NCBI RefSeq assembly: GCF_020520425.1
Contig: NC_079487.1
Location: 113,618,141-113,682,140, forward strand
Origin: Spinacia oleracea
Lineage: Eukaryota; Streptophyta; Magnoliopsida; Caryophyllales; Amaranthaceae
DNA: 64,000 nucleotides
Reading direction: 5' to 3'
The notes below the pieces were generated by a model that saw nothing but the letters and a program-made list of their open reading frames with translations, ran no database searches and was not told the origin of the DNA. A program made the position numbers and the translations under genes. Of this stretch, positions 12,585 through 23,602 are shown piece by piece. Position 1 is the first letter of the stretch. Each line of letters opens with the position of its first letter.

Positions 12585-13376
12585 TCAAGTCTTATATGTG
12601 ACCAACCACACCATTAACTTGATGATGTGTCATGTTCACACTTATAAATAAGCCCAATATGTTTAAAGCCCCAGAAAATAAAGTAACATCAACGTAGAAA
12701 ATAAAGTAACATCAGCATAGAAAATAAAGTAACATCATTATACAAAGAACTTGTAAACTGAAATTGAAGAAAATGTAATAAAAACAAGAAAAGTAACAAC
12801 GAATACAAGGAACACAAGCATAGAAAGTCAAGTAACACCTGTCTATACAAGGAACCTCTAACATGAAATTGAAGAAACTGCAATAACTATAAGTAACACC
12901 GACACAAAAAGTCAAGTAACTCCAGTCTATATAAGGAACCTCGAACAAGAAATCCAAGAAATTGTAGTAAATTAAGAAAATATCAGCGAATACAACGTAT
13001 AAGTAACATCATCATAGAAAATCACGTAACACCAGTCTACATACAAGTAACCTCTAACATGAAACTGCAATAAAACAAGAAAAGTAACAACGAATACATT
13101 GTATAAGTAACACCAGTATATAAAATCAAGTAACACGAGCATAGAAAATCAAGTAACATGAGCATAGAAAATCAAGTAAAACCAGTCTATACAAGGAACC
13201 TCTAACATGAAATTCAAGAAATTGCAGTAAAACAAGAAAAGTAATAGCGATACAATGTATAAGTAACACCAGCATAAAAAGTCAGGTAACACCCGTCAAT
13301 AACTTTATCCATATTAGCTGCGCTCGTCACACCATCAAGTTGATGGTGTGGCTGGTCACACATGAGGCGCACTGTA
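12585..13376. mobile_element. Inverted-repeat element filled with diverged ~100-150-bp tandem repeats
   Basis: Left arm (12585-12632, with 'tgtgaccaaccacaccat') and right arm (13328-13375, with 'atggtgtggctggtcaca') are inverted copies. Weak similarity extends further out on both sides, so the true ends may lie beyond these coordinates. Between them are about five diverged tandem copies marked by 'acaaggaacctctaacatga' near 12744, 12848, 12930, 13045 and 13190, separated by 'aagtaacaccagcatagaaa'-type words. No target duplication or coding sequence was found. A non-autonomous Mutator-like origin is possible. Confidence 0.6.
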
Positions 13377-13597
13377 ATGTATAAGGGTAGCTATTTAACC
13401 ATTTAAAATGTTTATCCATCAAATTCCTTTTTTCATAATATAAAAGTTAATAAAACTATATTAAAAGTTACAAAAACTAGGTAAAAATTATTTTACACTT
13501 TGTGCGTGCAAGACTTTTTGTTTCAAAAGTAATTAAAGTTTTTTAATACCAGGGAAACTGATTTTGGCACTACACGAAAGTAACATCCTCCATACTA

Positions 13598-13885
13598 CTC
13601 CCTCTGTATTTATTTAAGAGATACATTTGCCTTTTCCGGCCGTATTTATTTAAGAGATACACTTGCCATTTTTAGTAACTTATCAACCCCACCATCTAAT
13701 TAAATAATATATCTACACCCCACCCCACCCTCACCCCTTACTCCCTAAAATGACATGGTCCCCACATATTTTTCTTATTAAAATATCTACTCAACCCCAC
13801 TTGTTTTACTACTTTATTTCATTCAATTCTTTTTCTTAATATCCGTGTCCGGCTAAGTGTATCTCTCAAATAAATACGGAGGGAG
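13598..13885. mobile_element. Stowaway MITE
   Basis: Terminal inverted repeats of ~30 bp start CTCCCTCTGTATTTATTTAA on the left and end AAATAAATACGGAGGGAG on the right, flanked by TA dinucleotides (13596-13597, 13886-13887). This is the Tc1/mariner-derived Stowaway signature; 288 bp, non-coding. Confidence 0.9.
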
Positions 13886-14120
13886 TACTATACTAGTTAT
13901 TCATTGAAATTGAAAGATTTTACGATACCCAATTCCATTGAATTCCATAAATTTTACCCGTTTGTTCGATAAAGATTATACACTTCCTTCGATTCGAGTT
14001 GATGTTAGGAGTACTACACTTACGCGAGTTGTAAGAATTTCCAATATATGTTGGTATGTAAGTATGACCCTGTTCTTTAAAACTGAACTGAACTTAATTT
14101 AACTTAACAGAATATTACTG

Positions 14121-14401
14121 AAATAAATAATAAATAATAAATAATAAATAATAAATAATAAATAATAAATAATAAATAATAAATAATAAATAATAAATAA
14201 TAAATAATAAATAATAAATAATAAATAATAAATAATAAATAATAAATAATAAATAATAAATAATAAATAATAAATAATAAATAATAAATAATAAATAATA
14301 AATAATAAATAATAAATAATAAATAATAAATAATAAATAATAAATAATAAATAATAAATAATAAATAATAAATAATAAATAATAAATAATAAATAATAAA
14401 T
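14121..14401 (+). repeat. Perfect 7-bp microsatellite (AAATAAT), ~39 copies
   Basis: From 14125 to 14397 the 7-base unit AAATAAT repeats about 39 times with no interruption visible, with partial copies at both ends. The array lies about 0.9 kb upstream of the FZR3 start codon. Uninterrupted arrays this long usually vary in length between individuals. Confidence 0.95.
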
Positions 14402-14940
14402 ACTCCGTATTAAGTTGAATTGAATTGTATTAAACTGAACTGAACTAAACTAAACTAAACTAAACTAAATTAAATGTTCCTGAACTGAACTAAACTGCGA
14501 AATAAGTCCTAAAACTGAAATTAAGCCAAAAAGAACAGAGCCTATGTGCCCATACTAAGAGTAAAACATACTAAAGGTGCTCTGTTATTTGGGAGCTCAA
14601 ACATGTTTTGGAGTTAATATACACTTTCCCTTTATGTTTTAAATAGTTGAATGTTAAATTAACTGTAATTTTATGCATTTTAATTCCTCTAATTTAAATT
14701 GCTTTTACCAAACGTTACCAACGACGGTCAACTTACAACGTTTTTTATTCAATTTGAGGGACTAAACTAAGACTTTAAAAATTTAGGGACTAACCTAAAA
14801 ATTACCCCGAAATTTAGGGACTATCAGTGTCATTAGCTCCCGATTCTAATGCAATTAAAAAAGAAAGTAAAATTAGAGGAGGTTGGGAAAAAGTAAGTAG
14901 GCGGATCACACTGACAACAACATTAACATTAGCAAAATCC
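14402..14940. other. AT-rich spacer upstream of FZR3
   Basis: Short 'actaaactaaa' tandem words occur at 14440-14475. No gene or clear element seen. The distal FZR3 promoter probably lies here. Confidence 0.4.
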
Positions 14941-14948
14941 AGCTCCTA

Positions 14949-14959
14949 ACCAACGGCTA
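14949..14959 (+). promoter_or_regulatory. MSA-like M-phase element upstream of FZR3
   Basis: ACCAACGGCTA matches the mitosis-specific activator consensus (YCYAACGGYYA) at 10 of 11 positions. MSA elements are bound by three-repeat MYB (MYB3R) factors and drive G2/M expression. It lies ~360 bp before the start codon. Confidence 0.55.
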
Positions 14960-15018
14960 CCCAACTGTTTGGGCCCACATTAACAAAATAAACCTTCGAA
15001 GCTACGAATCGCGAAATT

Positions 15019-15029
15019 CGACCGTTGGA
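15019..15029 (-). promoter_or_regulatory. Second MSA-like element upstream of FZR3
   Basis: On the minus strand TCCAACGGTCG matches the MSA consensus (YCYAACGGYYA) at 10 of 11 positions. It lies ~290 bp before the start codon and 60 bp from the first MSA-like site. The pair fits known G2/M-phase expression of CCS52B-type genes. Confidence 0.55.
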
Positions 15030-15316
15030 GCCTAAAACCTCATCTCACCTTTAAAACCTAAATACCAAAACCCAATTTGACTTTCCATTTTCCCAGAATT
15101 TTACAGCTTCATTCTTACCTTAAACCCTTGCTTACCGTTACAAATTCAACCCCAGAAAATCTTTAATTTTTATTTTTTTTAAAAAGCCCTCTCTTTGGTT
15201 GATTTAATTGATCAATTGCAGAGAGAGTGGCATTTTAATTCAACCCAGAAAAAGAAAATCCAGTCTTTTTTGCTGAGAAATTGAGGGGGAAATAAACCCA
15301 GAATCAAAGAAAGAAA

Positions 15317-17735
15317 ATGGAGTTTGAACAAAGGAGGAAAAGTGGGATAAATCTGCCATCTGGGATGTCAGAAACATCCCTAAGACTGGACACACCAAAA
15401 TCAAGAAATGAAACAACCCCATTTCGATCAAATCTCTGTTTATCATCACCAAGATCAGTGTCATCCCCTAGATCAATTACTAGCCTTTCAACAGCTACTC
15501 CATCGCCTACGTCGAAAAAGTCGATTTGCAGTGACAGATTTATACCTTGCAGATCTTCTTCTAGGCTTCATGCTTTTGGGTTGATTGAGAAATGTTCTTC
15601 TTCCCCTAATAGTAAAAATAACAATAATGGAAAAGAAGGGGGGAATAACAATAGCAATCATGAGGCTTATACTAGATTATTAAAGCAAGAGTTGTTTGGT
15701 GCTGATTTTGTTGCTTCTCCTTGTTCTGCTGCAGGCTCACCAATCAGTAGTCCAAACAAGAATATGCTGAGGTTCAAGATGGAGTATTCTTCCCCAAATT
15801 CGTCTTTCTCACCCTCCGCCCTCGGCCGTGATTCTGGGTCTTATAATGAGATCTCTACTCCTCCCAAGCCTCCTAGGAGGGTTCCCAAGACACCTCACAA
15901 GGTACATTTTTTGTTGATTGATTTAAGGTTTTATCACTCACTTGTTGATTGATTGATTGATTGATATAATGCTTAAGAAATTGTGTGGATTTTAGGTTTT
16001 GGATGCGCCATCATTACAGGATGATTTCTACTTAAATCTGGTAGATTGGTCATCTCAAAATCTGCTTGCGGTTGGACTTGGTACCTGTGTATACTTGTGG
16101 AATGCATCTAACAGCAAAGTAAGTCTTGTGTTAATCAATTTGGTGCATTTGGGCAATTAGTAAATGTTAGTTTATGATTGAGTTAATTTGATTAAGTGTT
16201 CAAACTGAACACTTGTTTTGTGTTGTACTAAAGATGGAAATTTGGGACATGAATTTCAGGTGACTAAATTATGTGATTTAGGACCAAATGATGGTGTTTG
16301 TGCAGTTCAATGGACAAAAGAGGGTTCCTATATATCTGTTGGAACAACTAGTGGTCAAGTTCAGGCAAGTGTTGTATTATCAACAAGAAAGTCTAAGTCT
16401 TAATAATGTAACCATGAATTTGTAACAATGGCTTTGATCTGTTTTTATTAGGTATGGGATGGGACTCAATGCAAAAAGGTAAGAACACTAAATGGCCATC
16501 AAACAAGAGCCGGCGTTTTGGCATGGAGTTCGCGTATATTAGCCTCCGGAAGTAGAGACAGGAACATACTTCAACATGATCTTCGTGTCTCTAATGACTA
16601 TGTTAGCAAGCTTGTTGGACATAAATCTGAGGTAAAGGCAATGACATATTTTCCTAACCAAACATACTTTTCTCAAAACGTTTAATTTGTTAATGATCAT
16701 TGACACTACTGTTGATAATGTAATACTTTAGGTATGTGGGTTAAAATGGTCTCATGATGATAGGGAACTTGCATCAGGAGGCAATGACAATCAGGTAATT
16801 TGGTAGTGTTGGTTCAAACTTGAAATAGTAATTGGTTTTTTATTTTGCAATGAAAGCTGACTGATTGTAATGAAAAAACAGCTGTTGGTTTGGAACCAGC
16901 ACTCTCAGCAACCAGTTCTGAAACTGACAGAGCACACAGCGGCCGTGAAGGCCATAGCTTGGTCGCCTCACCAGAGCGGTCTGCTTGCTTCAGGAGGTGG
17001 AACTGCTGACCGTTGTATTCGATTTTGGAATACTTCAAATGGGAATCAGATAAACAGCATTGATACAGGAAGTCAGGTATTATTTATGCTCATGCATTTT
17101 ATTGTGGTTGTCATAGAATGTTTGTAGTTTGCACAAATGGATTAAAATTCTGCAATTTTGGTATGAAATGAAGGTATGCAATCTTGCATGGAGTAAGAAT
17201 GTGAATGAAATTGTTAGCACTCATGGGTATTCTCAGAATCAGATAATGGTGTGGAAGTATCCTTCATTATCAAAGGTATCATAAGACTTTTGTTGATTGT
17301 GTACATTATATTATATTCACATTTGATCCTTGTTAATTCAAAGGAAAATTCTTACTCCAATTGCACAAAACAGGTTGCTACATTAACGGGACATAGTTTG
17401 CGAGTTCTCTATCTTGCTGTTTCCCCCGATGGTCAGGTACTACAGTTCGATCTGGTGTTGGCAAGAAATTGTTTGATGGCTCAGTTTGCATTATATTACG
17501 GCGTATCTAACACAGTAATTGATATTGCAGACAATAGTGACTGGAGCGGGAGATGAGACCCTAAGGTTTTGGAATATCTTCCCTTCCGTTAAAACACCGG
17601 TATGCATGCATGTTGGACCTTAGAGAAAATCTGAATTTGCTTAAAATCAGACTGCTAACTTTTCTTACTTACTTTTTTCAGACACCAGTCAAGGAAACTG
17701 GTCTGTGGTCATTGGGACGAACATATATTCGTTGA
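15317..17735 (+). CDS. FZR3: FIZZY-RELATED 3 / CCS52B, APC/C co-activator
   Basis: Ten exons join in phase: 15317-15901, 15996-16118, 16260-16364, 16452-16631, 16732-16794, 16882-17076, 17174-17275, 17374-17436, 17531-17599, 17682-17735; 512 aa. The N-terminus carries the C-box [12 protein letters not shown] (73-84), which with the following HAFGL is typical of the B type (FZR3) rather than the A type. The CCS52-specific [12 protein letters not shown] and the KTPHKVLDAP linker follow. Seven WD40 repeats (about 200-495) include [27 protein letters not shown] and [17 protein letters not shown]. The protein ends in the APC/C-docking Ile-Arg tail. It recruits mitotic cyclins and other substrates to the anaphase-promoting complex for ubiquitination, in mitotic exit and endoreduplication (family knowledge). 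Intron 16365-16451 has a GC donor (CAG/GCAAGT). The N-terminal Asn/Ser-rich stretch makes it somewhat longer than the Arabidopsis protein. Confidence 0.96.
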
Positions 17736-18078
17736 AAGTCTGGCTGAGTATCTCTATCTATTCAAGAGTGAGCAACGGTACAAGCTAGTAAATTTTGTAT
17801 AGTGGAATTTTGTATAGAAACTGTGAAAACCTGTGACACGAAATGTAGATGGAAGTTAGTTTAGACAAAATGTACACATGATAGTTTGTTCATTCATCAA
17901 AAGTTGGAATTTCTGTAGGTTTAGATTGGAAAACTTTCTCCTCAAATGATGGCTCCAAATTCATGGAAGCCAAATCAATTCTGTCAATAAACTATTGCAA
18001 ATCATTACAAACTAGCACAAACACCATAAAATTGAAATTTCTTCCAAAATCTTTTACTCTCTTCCCTCAGTCAACTTA

Positions 18079-19562
18079 TCAGAAATTCCTAAGCCTACTT
18101 GGACGCAATCCTTGACAAATCAAATATATTTCTCGTGAAGAAGATCTAGTAGCTTTGGGTCTCAACCATGATGCCTTTTTGAAGAGTGGTTTACACATTT
18201 GACCAAATTCTACAAGCACACAGAACACTGATGTAAGAACTAACAGCAGCAAATAACTGTCTAAGAGCAACTTCATAGATTGGAAACACAACACACCTTG
18301 CATATCTTCACCCTCCAAAAGCTTAATGACAAGGTTTCCCCCAGGAAGCAAGATACCCTTGTCATCTTCAGTATCAGCCTCTTCTTTCGTCTCATGCTCG
18401 TCATCTTCTTCCTGGGCAAGAACAGCACTTCCAACAGCCAAGTCAAGGGCTCGCATGCCTAACTCAGCCGATAAGGCTGCATCTTTTGTTTTGATTCCAG
18501 ATACTAAAGGGCACATATCTGATAAAATGACGGAAAATCCCTTCTGCATATCATAATCATAAGGTTGAGGAGTAATCGCATTCATAATCACACACAACAA
18601 AGGATATTATGAAACGAGAAAAGGGGGTGGAGGGAGGTTATTGAGGATTGATACTCTGGATATTAAAACTGAGGGTTCTCAAGCTCAATAACATCATTGA
18701 AGAAATTGGACATAAGATCTGTTTCAAATTAACCAGACTATTATCAGTTAAATGATCCTTTTGCATCAAATTCCCTATAGTCTTCTTTCCTTTTGTATCA
18801 GATACAATACGACCGAATTATCATAATATTAGTCCATGTCTCCAAGTCTATGCACAATAGATTAACAGCCGCAAACAACAATTGTTTCATGCAGAATTGT
18901 TTAAGTTAGCCAAAACATTGAAGCTTGACAAACCTTGGGGGAAAGTGACCTGATATGGTCCCTAGAGAAGCTCATAACATCAGCACAAACAGTTTGGACC
19001 CTAGCATCACAATAAGTAGAAGGAACTTTCACCTTCTGCTCTGTGCAAAACACCAAAAATTAATCACATTTCAAAAACCCCAATAACATGACAATATTAT
19101 CTTAATCACTGATATTAACCCAGATGACGAATTTACCTTTAAGTCAATACCCACAACAACCCCACCACTTTTGGGAGGACCCAAGCTCTGACAAGCAACC
19201 TGTTATAAAAGATCATAATGGTTAAAAAGATACCCACATAATGTTCGACGAAATGTCTGAAAGACAAAATAGCGAAAAAAAACCTGAAGCCAGGCGCCTG
19301 GAGCACAACCCAGATCAAGCACAGATGATCCTGGCTTAATCAACTTGTATTTCTCTTGTAATTGCAACAACTGTTCTTTCCATTAATTAAAATCACCCAG
19401 AAAAAATAAAAAACAGAACTTTAGAGAAATTTCTGGATATAATAGTTTAGATGTGCAGTATAAACACAGTGAGGAAGGAGAAACCTTGAAGGCAGAACGA
19501 GCGACGTAACCAAGTCGTTGAGCTTCTCTGTAGAAGAAGTCTGGAACTCCTGCTCCGCTCAT
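18079..19562 (-). CDS. FtsJ/RrmJ-type rRNA 2'-O-ribose methyltransferase
   Basis: Six exons on the minus strand: 19485-19562, 19284-19370, 19137-19199, 18934-19035, 18297-18543, 18079-18209; 235 aa. The SAM-binding motif [11 protein letters not shown] (45-55) is followed by the catalytic tetrad K26-D119-K184-E219 of the FtsJ family (in [22 protein letters not shown]). The enzyme methylates a ribose in large-subunit rRNA from S-adenosylmethionine. By similarity to RrmJ and MRM2 the target is probably the universally conserved U of the A-loop, perhaps in an organelle. The start [10 protein letters not shown] begins right at the domain, with no visible transit peptide, so an upstream alternative start cannot be excluded. 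An acidic insertion ([17 protein letters not shown], 155-171) separates the second and third catalytic residues. It lies 343 bp from, and tail-to-tail with, FZR3. Confidence 0.92.
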
Positions 19563-19713
19563 CTTTCTCTCTAAATCTTCCTGGGTGTCCTTTGCAGTTC
19601 GAGTAAATCAGTTTATCGCAGTAACTACTCCTAAATATTACTGGAGTGGAGTAGTATGATACTATGATTGACGCAGTTCCGCTTTAACATTTGCCTTATT
19701 AGGCTCCAACGTT

Positions 19714-19848
19714 TTTTTTTTTTTTTTTTTTTTGGTGCGAATGAGCCACAAGGGCAATATAAATTATAAATGGGGACGAGAGGATTCGAACCTGAGACCT
19801 ATTGCACACAGGCCCTCAGTCTTAACCACTAGGCCAAGACATCATTGG
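19714..19848 (-). mobile_element. tRNA-derived SINE
   Basis: On the minus strand the element has a tRNA-like A box (TGGCCTAGTGGTTAAG, 19821-19836), a B box (GGTTCGAATCC, 19782-19792) and a poly-A tail (T-run on the plus strand up to 19733). It is flanked by an 18-bp direct duplication with one mismatch (19696-19713 and 19849-19866). It lies ~150 bp upstream of the methyltransferase start codon. Confidence 0.92.
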
Positions 19849-19960
19849 TTATTAGCCTCCAACGTTGTTAGCGAGTTAGACTACAATTTTGTGATGTTGT
19901 GTTTTTAAGTTAAACGGTAACGCATGCTTTTTGTTGAGCTCGCTGCAGTTTTAAATATTA

Positions 19961-20290
19961 TTTTCTCTGTTTCTAAATACTAATTATCCATAATATTAAA
20001 TCACGCGTTTCTTAATAAGTGTCTACTTTTTATTTTTGCACCTATATTTTTCTCACCTTTTCATAAATCATGATTGTTTGCGTTTTTTCTTATACATTCT
20101 ACATTTTTTACATTTTTTTATCACCAGATTCACCACATCCATTTGTATTTGTATTTTATCAATAAACAATTATTTATTTTATTCCTTCCCCAAAAAAATA
20201 CTCACAATCATTGGTTTTTTACACACTTTTCATTTTCCTTAATTACCGTAAATTCCCTCAACATGGACACTTATTTAAGAACAGAGAGAG
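19961..20290. mobile_element. Degenerate Stowaway-like MITE
   Basis: The left end TTTTCTCTGTTTCTAA and right end TTATTTAAGAACAGAGAGAG are imperfect inverses, flanked by TA. The left arm seems to contain an internal repeat of the 'tttcttaataagtgtc' word. Non-coding. Confidence 0.5.
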
Positions 20291-21225
20291 TACTCTGTAA
20301 CTCATGTTTGTTGAGCACGCTACCGTTTGAATAGGCCAATATAACCTACTAAACTTCCATTCTGTGACATTGTCGGCCTCATTCGAAGTCATTTGTAGTT
20401 GTAAAATGAATTTGGTAACTGTAATTAGGAAATCCAGTTAAGAATAGAAGAAGAAGATTGAACGCACCCTTAGTGAAACTTTTTAGAAGCACATAAAGTC
20501 AGATGATACAGATGGAAATGTTGGCTAATGAGATTTAACCAACCAAAAACTTGAACTTACATGGGAAACATACAGGGGTTTCCAGCAGTTGCACTACCTA
20601 GGTTACGTTGCATCGACACTTATGCAATGCAAAGATACACATGCCTTCCATTAAGGCTTTCTCCTATAAAACAAAACAAAAGCAGAAGCTACCCAGATAA
20701 ACCTCCACAACTAGCAGTGGCTTTCGTAAGGTTACGATGTTTTTGTCCCACAGTTTCTTAAGAATCCTTCAGCTCAAGTGTTTTAGCTCGTAAATGGTCA
20801 AATTTACCAGCCATAATCATCCAACTTAGAAGCTTCTTTTCTGATTCTGCAATCTATGATCTACCAAACCCTCTTGCTGGTTTCAGGGATCCGACATCTT
20901 CACAAATTCTTAAAGGATGCCGACTGGCATAACTTATGCCTTAATGGACATACCCCAAAAATGCAAAGATACATTTTAAGAGAAATCTCCCAGGAAGATG
21001 AACTGCTTTATATGTGGTAGCTGGTATTCTGGTAGGCAGTAGTTCCATTTCTCCCTAACCTGGAAAAGGACACAGTGTTAAACTGCATAATAAAAGGCTA
21101 AATAAAAAAAATTAAGTAGACCTATGAACTTTGGTTGACCTTTTACCAAGTCATTTGAAATGAGAAGCATTTGACACATTTCAGTAGGAGTCTGACTTCA
21201 ACATGAAATTCTTGATCACCCGTCA
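20291..21225. other. Spacer and likely 3' untranslated region of the GRAS gene
   Basis: No protein family is recognisable. The 3' untranslated region of the GRAS gene extends leftward from 21225; its end could not be fixed. Confidence 0.4.
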
Positions 21226-23595
21226 TTAGGAGGGCTCTTCATAGACAGGCTTCCAAGTTGTGAGTGCATAGACAATTCTACCCTTCCATCCCTGCAACAA
21301 CCAATGCCCGTCTTCATCAATGGAGTAATCTTTGTGATACACAGATTTCACCCTCTTTTTCGCCATATTCAATGTCTCGGGGTTTAAAGGTAGCTGTCTG
21401 AATCCAGCCCTTTCATTTCGGACTTGCCACTGCTTGTATGTCTCTGGCCTTTCTATCCTTTCTAAACCCTCACAAGCAATCACATTCATCGCTTGTCTCC
21501 CAAATATCTCTCTCTCAATCAATACCCTTTCTTCGATATCCCGTGGAAGATTAGTCTCAAGCAAATCAAACAGAGTTGAGAAATGAAAGAGAGCCTCGCG
21601 GAATCGAGTAATGAAAAAGGGGGAATTGAAAGCCCCGTTAACAACACCTTGTATGAAAATTTCTGGTTTTATCTGCTTTATGAGATTGAGAACCATATCT
21701 CTCGGACATTCAACCATTGCTGTTTCCTCGGGTACATATTTAAATCTGAACATGGAATTCACAACAAGTACCTCATCACTATCAATCTTGAGATCTTCAA
21801 CCGTAAGTGTTTCCCACTTCTTTGCAATAGCATTGAACTCGAATGTTATGCCAAAAGACTCAGCATAGTTCTTCAAGCGACGCCCTGTCTCCTCTACCCT
21901 TTTGGCAGGCCGAAACCCCGGTTGTGGATTATCAACTCCAGTAATACGAATTTTGGGGGGCCCACCAGGTCTTGATGAAAGGCGCTGAAATAGACAAGGC
22001 CATTGGAAACCATAGACTATACCAATGTCAATAATATGAAGTTGTGTTGCTTTCTCCGCCACCTCTGTAATCGCTCTATTACAGAAGAAATTTCCCATTT
22101 TCTTAAAAGGACATACGGCTAAAAACATATGGTAAGCTCTCAAGATATCAATAGCAGATGCAGGGCCAGTGAGAAGACAGCTATATATAGGAGTTCCAAC
22201 ACCAGCAAGGCGTGCCTCTAATCCATCTGCAAAATAGTGTGCCAGTCTTTGATTTCCATCTCCAGTTGGAGAAGAATATTGCCTAATTTGCCTAAGCAAG
22301 TCATTTGCATTCCTTTGATCATTTGATCCAACAGCTTGCGCACACAGGCTTAACAGGGATCTTAAATCTATTACTTCTCTCCTACTCCCTTGTCTCCTAC
22401 CACGTCCTCTGCCGCCACTACCAGACCCCTTTGGCTGACCATTTTGTGCGTTTTTGTTTAGTCCACTCTGTAAAACTTCCCGAAGGTCAGCATCATTTTT
22501 ACCTCCACTACACAATAACACCTTATCAAACATTTCTGATCTCATAACTGCCTCATCAGAAACATGAGAAACAGCTGACTGCTTATTCCCCCTTCTTTCC
22601 TCTGACTGCAATTCATCTCGATTGCGATGCTTTGTTCCACCCAAAACCTCTGCTGGAATCTCATTTTTATGTACATTTTCCAGCTTAACTACTGAATCAC
22701 GGGAAGAGGAGCTTCTATTCATCAAATCTTTGGACAAAATAAACTTTGGTAGAAACTTATTTGCTTCCTCAATCCCTTTGTGAAACTGCAACATCGACTG
22801 ACTATCATTGAATATCTCGGACACACTAAGGGCACTCACAGGAGATTCTGCTGTTGCATCCACCAAACCAATAGCATTACTTGCTAAGTTAAATGGTGAC
22901 TCATAGTGGTTCAATTGCATAACATCATATTGCCCCCCTGAATAATTCGATGAACTGTATGATGTTTGCAATGACAAGTTCGAGGAAGGTCTATTCGAGG
23001 AACTGAAAGATGTTTGCAATGACAAGTTCGGGGAAGGCACGGAAAAATCAACTATGGGTAAAGGGTTATATCCATAAGGGTAAACAGACCAATTAGGGTC
23101 TATGAAGCTGCTACTACTACTCGCTCCACTGTAAGCATCAGTGACAAAACTACTAACACCATTGACTTTCCAGTTATCATGCTTAATATGAGGCAAATTA
23201 TATTGGTTTTGTGGAGAAGGATACTGCTCCCCTAACACATCATACAATGTTTTCTCCGTTGCTTCAAGAGCTGAAGGCTCATGATATAGACGGGTTTTCT
23301 CTTCCTCGTCCTCTTCCATCAGAACTTGGGTGATGTACTTAAGTACAGCATCACTAAAATCATAATCTTCATGAAGGGATGACTCAGTATCCTGACCCTG
23401 ACCTACCGACGGCAAAACCACATTCAAATTTGGGTTTGGGGGGATCAATGAAGGATTTTCAAAACTCAAATTCAAATTGGAATTGTGTAATTTCGATGTA
23501 TTAACAAGATTGTTACTTGCCAAAATCGGAACCTTTTGGTCACTGAACTTGATTCGATGCAAAGTCCCATATAATTCCTCTAATTGTGGATCCAT
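21226..23595 (-). CDS. GRAS transcription regulator, LISCL (SCL14/SCL33-like) subfamily
   Basis: A single coding exon of 789 residues. I chose the start MDPQLEELYG at 23595 because the upstream in-frame codons lie across a likely 5'-untranslated intron and code for an unrelated hydrophobic stretch. The N-terminal half has the acidic LISCL motif DYDFSDAVLKYITQVLMEED (77-96) and EKTLYDVLGEQYP (114-126), then Ser/Asn-rich sequence and an Arg/Gly-rich linker (SGGRGRGRR, ~393-401). The GRAS domain (about 409-789) shows the first Leu heptad (DLRSLLSLCAQAV), the VHIID block (LHIIDIGIVYGFQWP, 519-533), the PFYRE-like region, and the SAW motif with WLLQGWKGR near the end. Family members are nuclear co-activators; SCL14 works with TGA factors in xenobiotic stress responses. 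The exact orthologue within LISCL is not decided. Confidence 0.95.
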   Translation of the reverse strand: MDPQLEELYGTLHRIKFSDQKVPILASNNLVNTSKLHNSNLNLSFENPSLIPPNPNLNVVLPSVGQGQDTESSLHEDYDFSDAVLKYITQVLMEEDEEEKTRLYHEPSALEATEKTLYDVLGEQYPSPQNQYNLPHIKHDNWKVNGVSSFVTDAYSGASSSSSFIDPNWSVYPYGYNPLPIVDFSVPSPNLSLQTSFSSSNRPSSNLSLQTSYSSSNYSGGQYDVMQLNHYESPFNLASNAIGLVDATAESPVSALSVSEIFNDSQSMLQFHKGIEEANKFLPKFILSKDLMNRSSSSRDSVVKLENVHKNEIPAEVLGGTKHRNRDELQSEERRGNKQSAVSHVSDEAVMRSEMFDKVLLCSGGKNDADLREVLQSGLNKNAQNGQPKGSGSGGRGRGRRQGSRREVIDLRSLLSLCAQAVGSNDQRNANDLLRQIRQYSSPTGDGNQRLAHYFADGLEARLAGVGTPIYSCLLTGPASAIDILRAYHMFLAVCPFKKMGNFFCNRAITEVAEKATQLHIIDIGIVYGFQWPCLFQRLSSRPGGPPKIRITGVDNPQPGFRPAKRVEETGRRLKNYAESFGITFEFNAIAKKWETLTVEDLKIDSDEVLVVNSMFRFKYVPEETAMVECPRDMVLNLIKQIKPEIFIQGVVNGAFNSPFFITRFREALFHFSTLFDLLETNLPRDIEERVLIEREIFGRQAMNVIACEGLERIERPETYKQWQVRNERAGFRQLPLNPETLNMAKKRVKSVYHKDYSIDEDGHWLLQGWKGRIVYALTTWKPVYEEPS

Positions 23596-23602
23596 TTGCA
23601 CA

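Noticed and set aside
14121-14401. Regular repeat array considered as CRISPR-like or telomere-like
   Set aside because: There are no spacers, and the 7-base unit AAATAAT is not a telomere repeat. It is a microsatellite in a eukaryotic genome.
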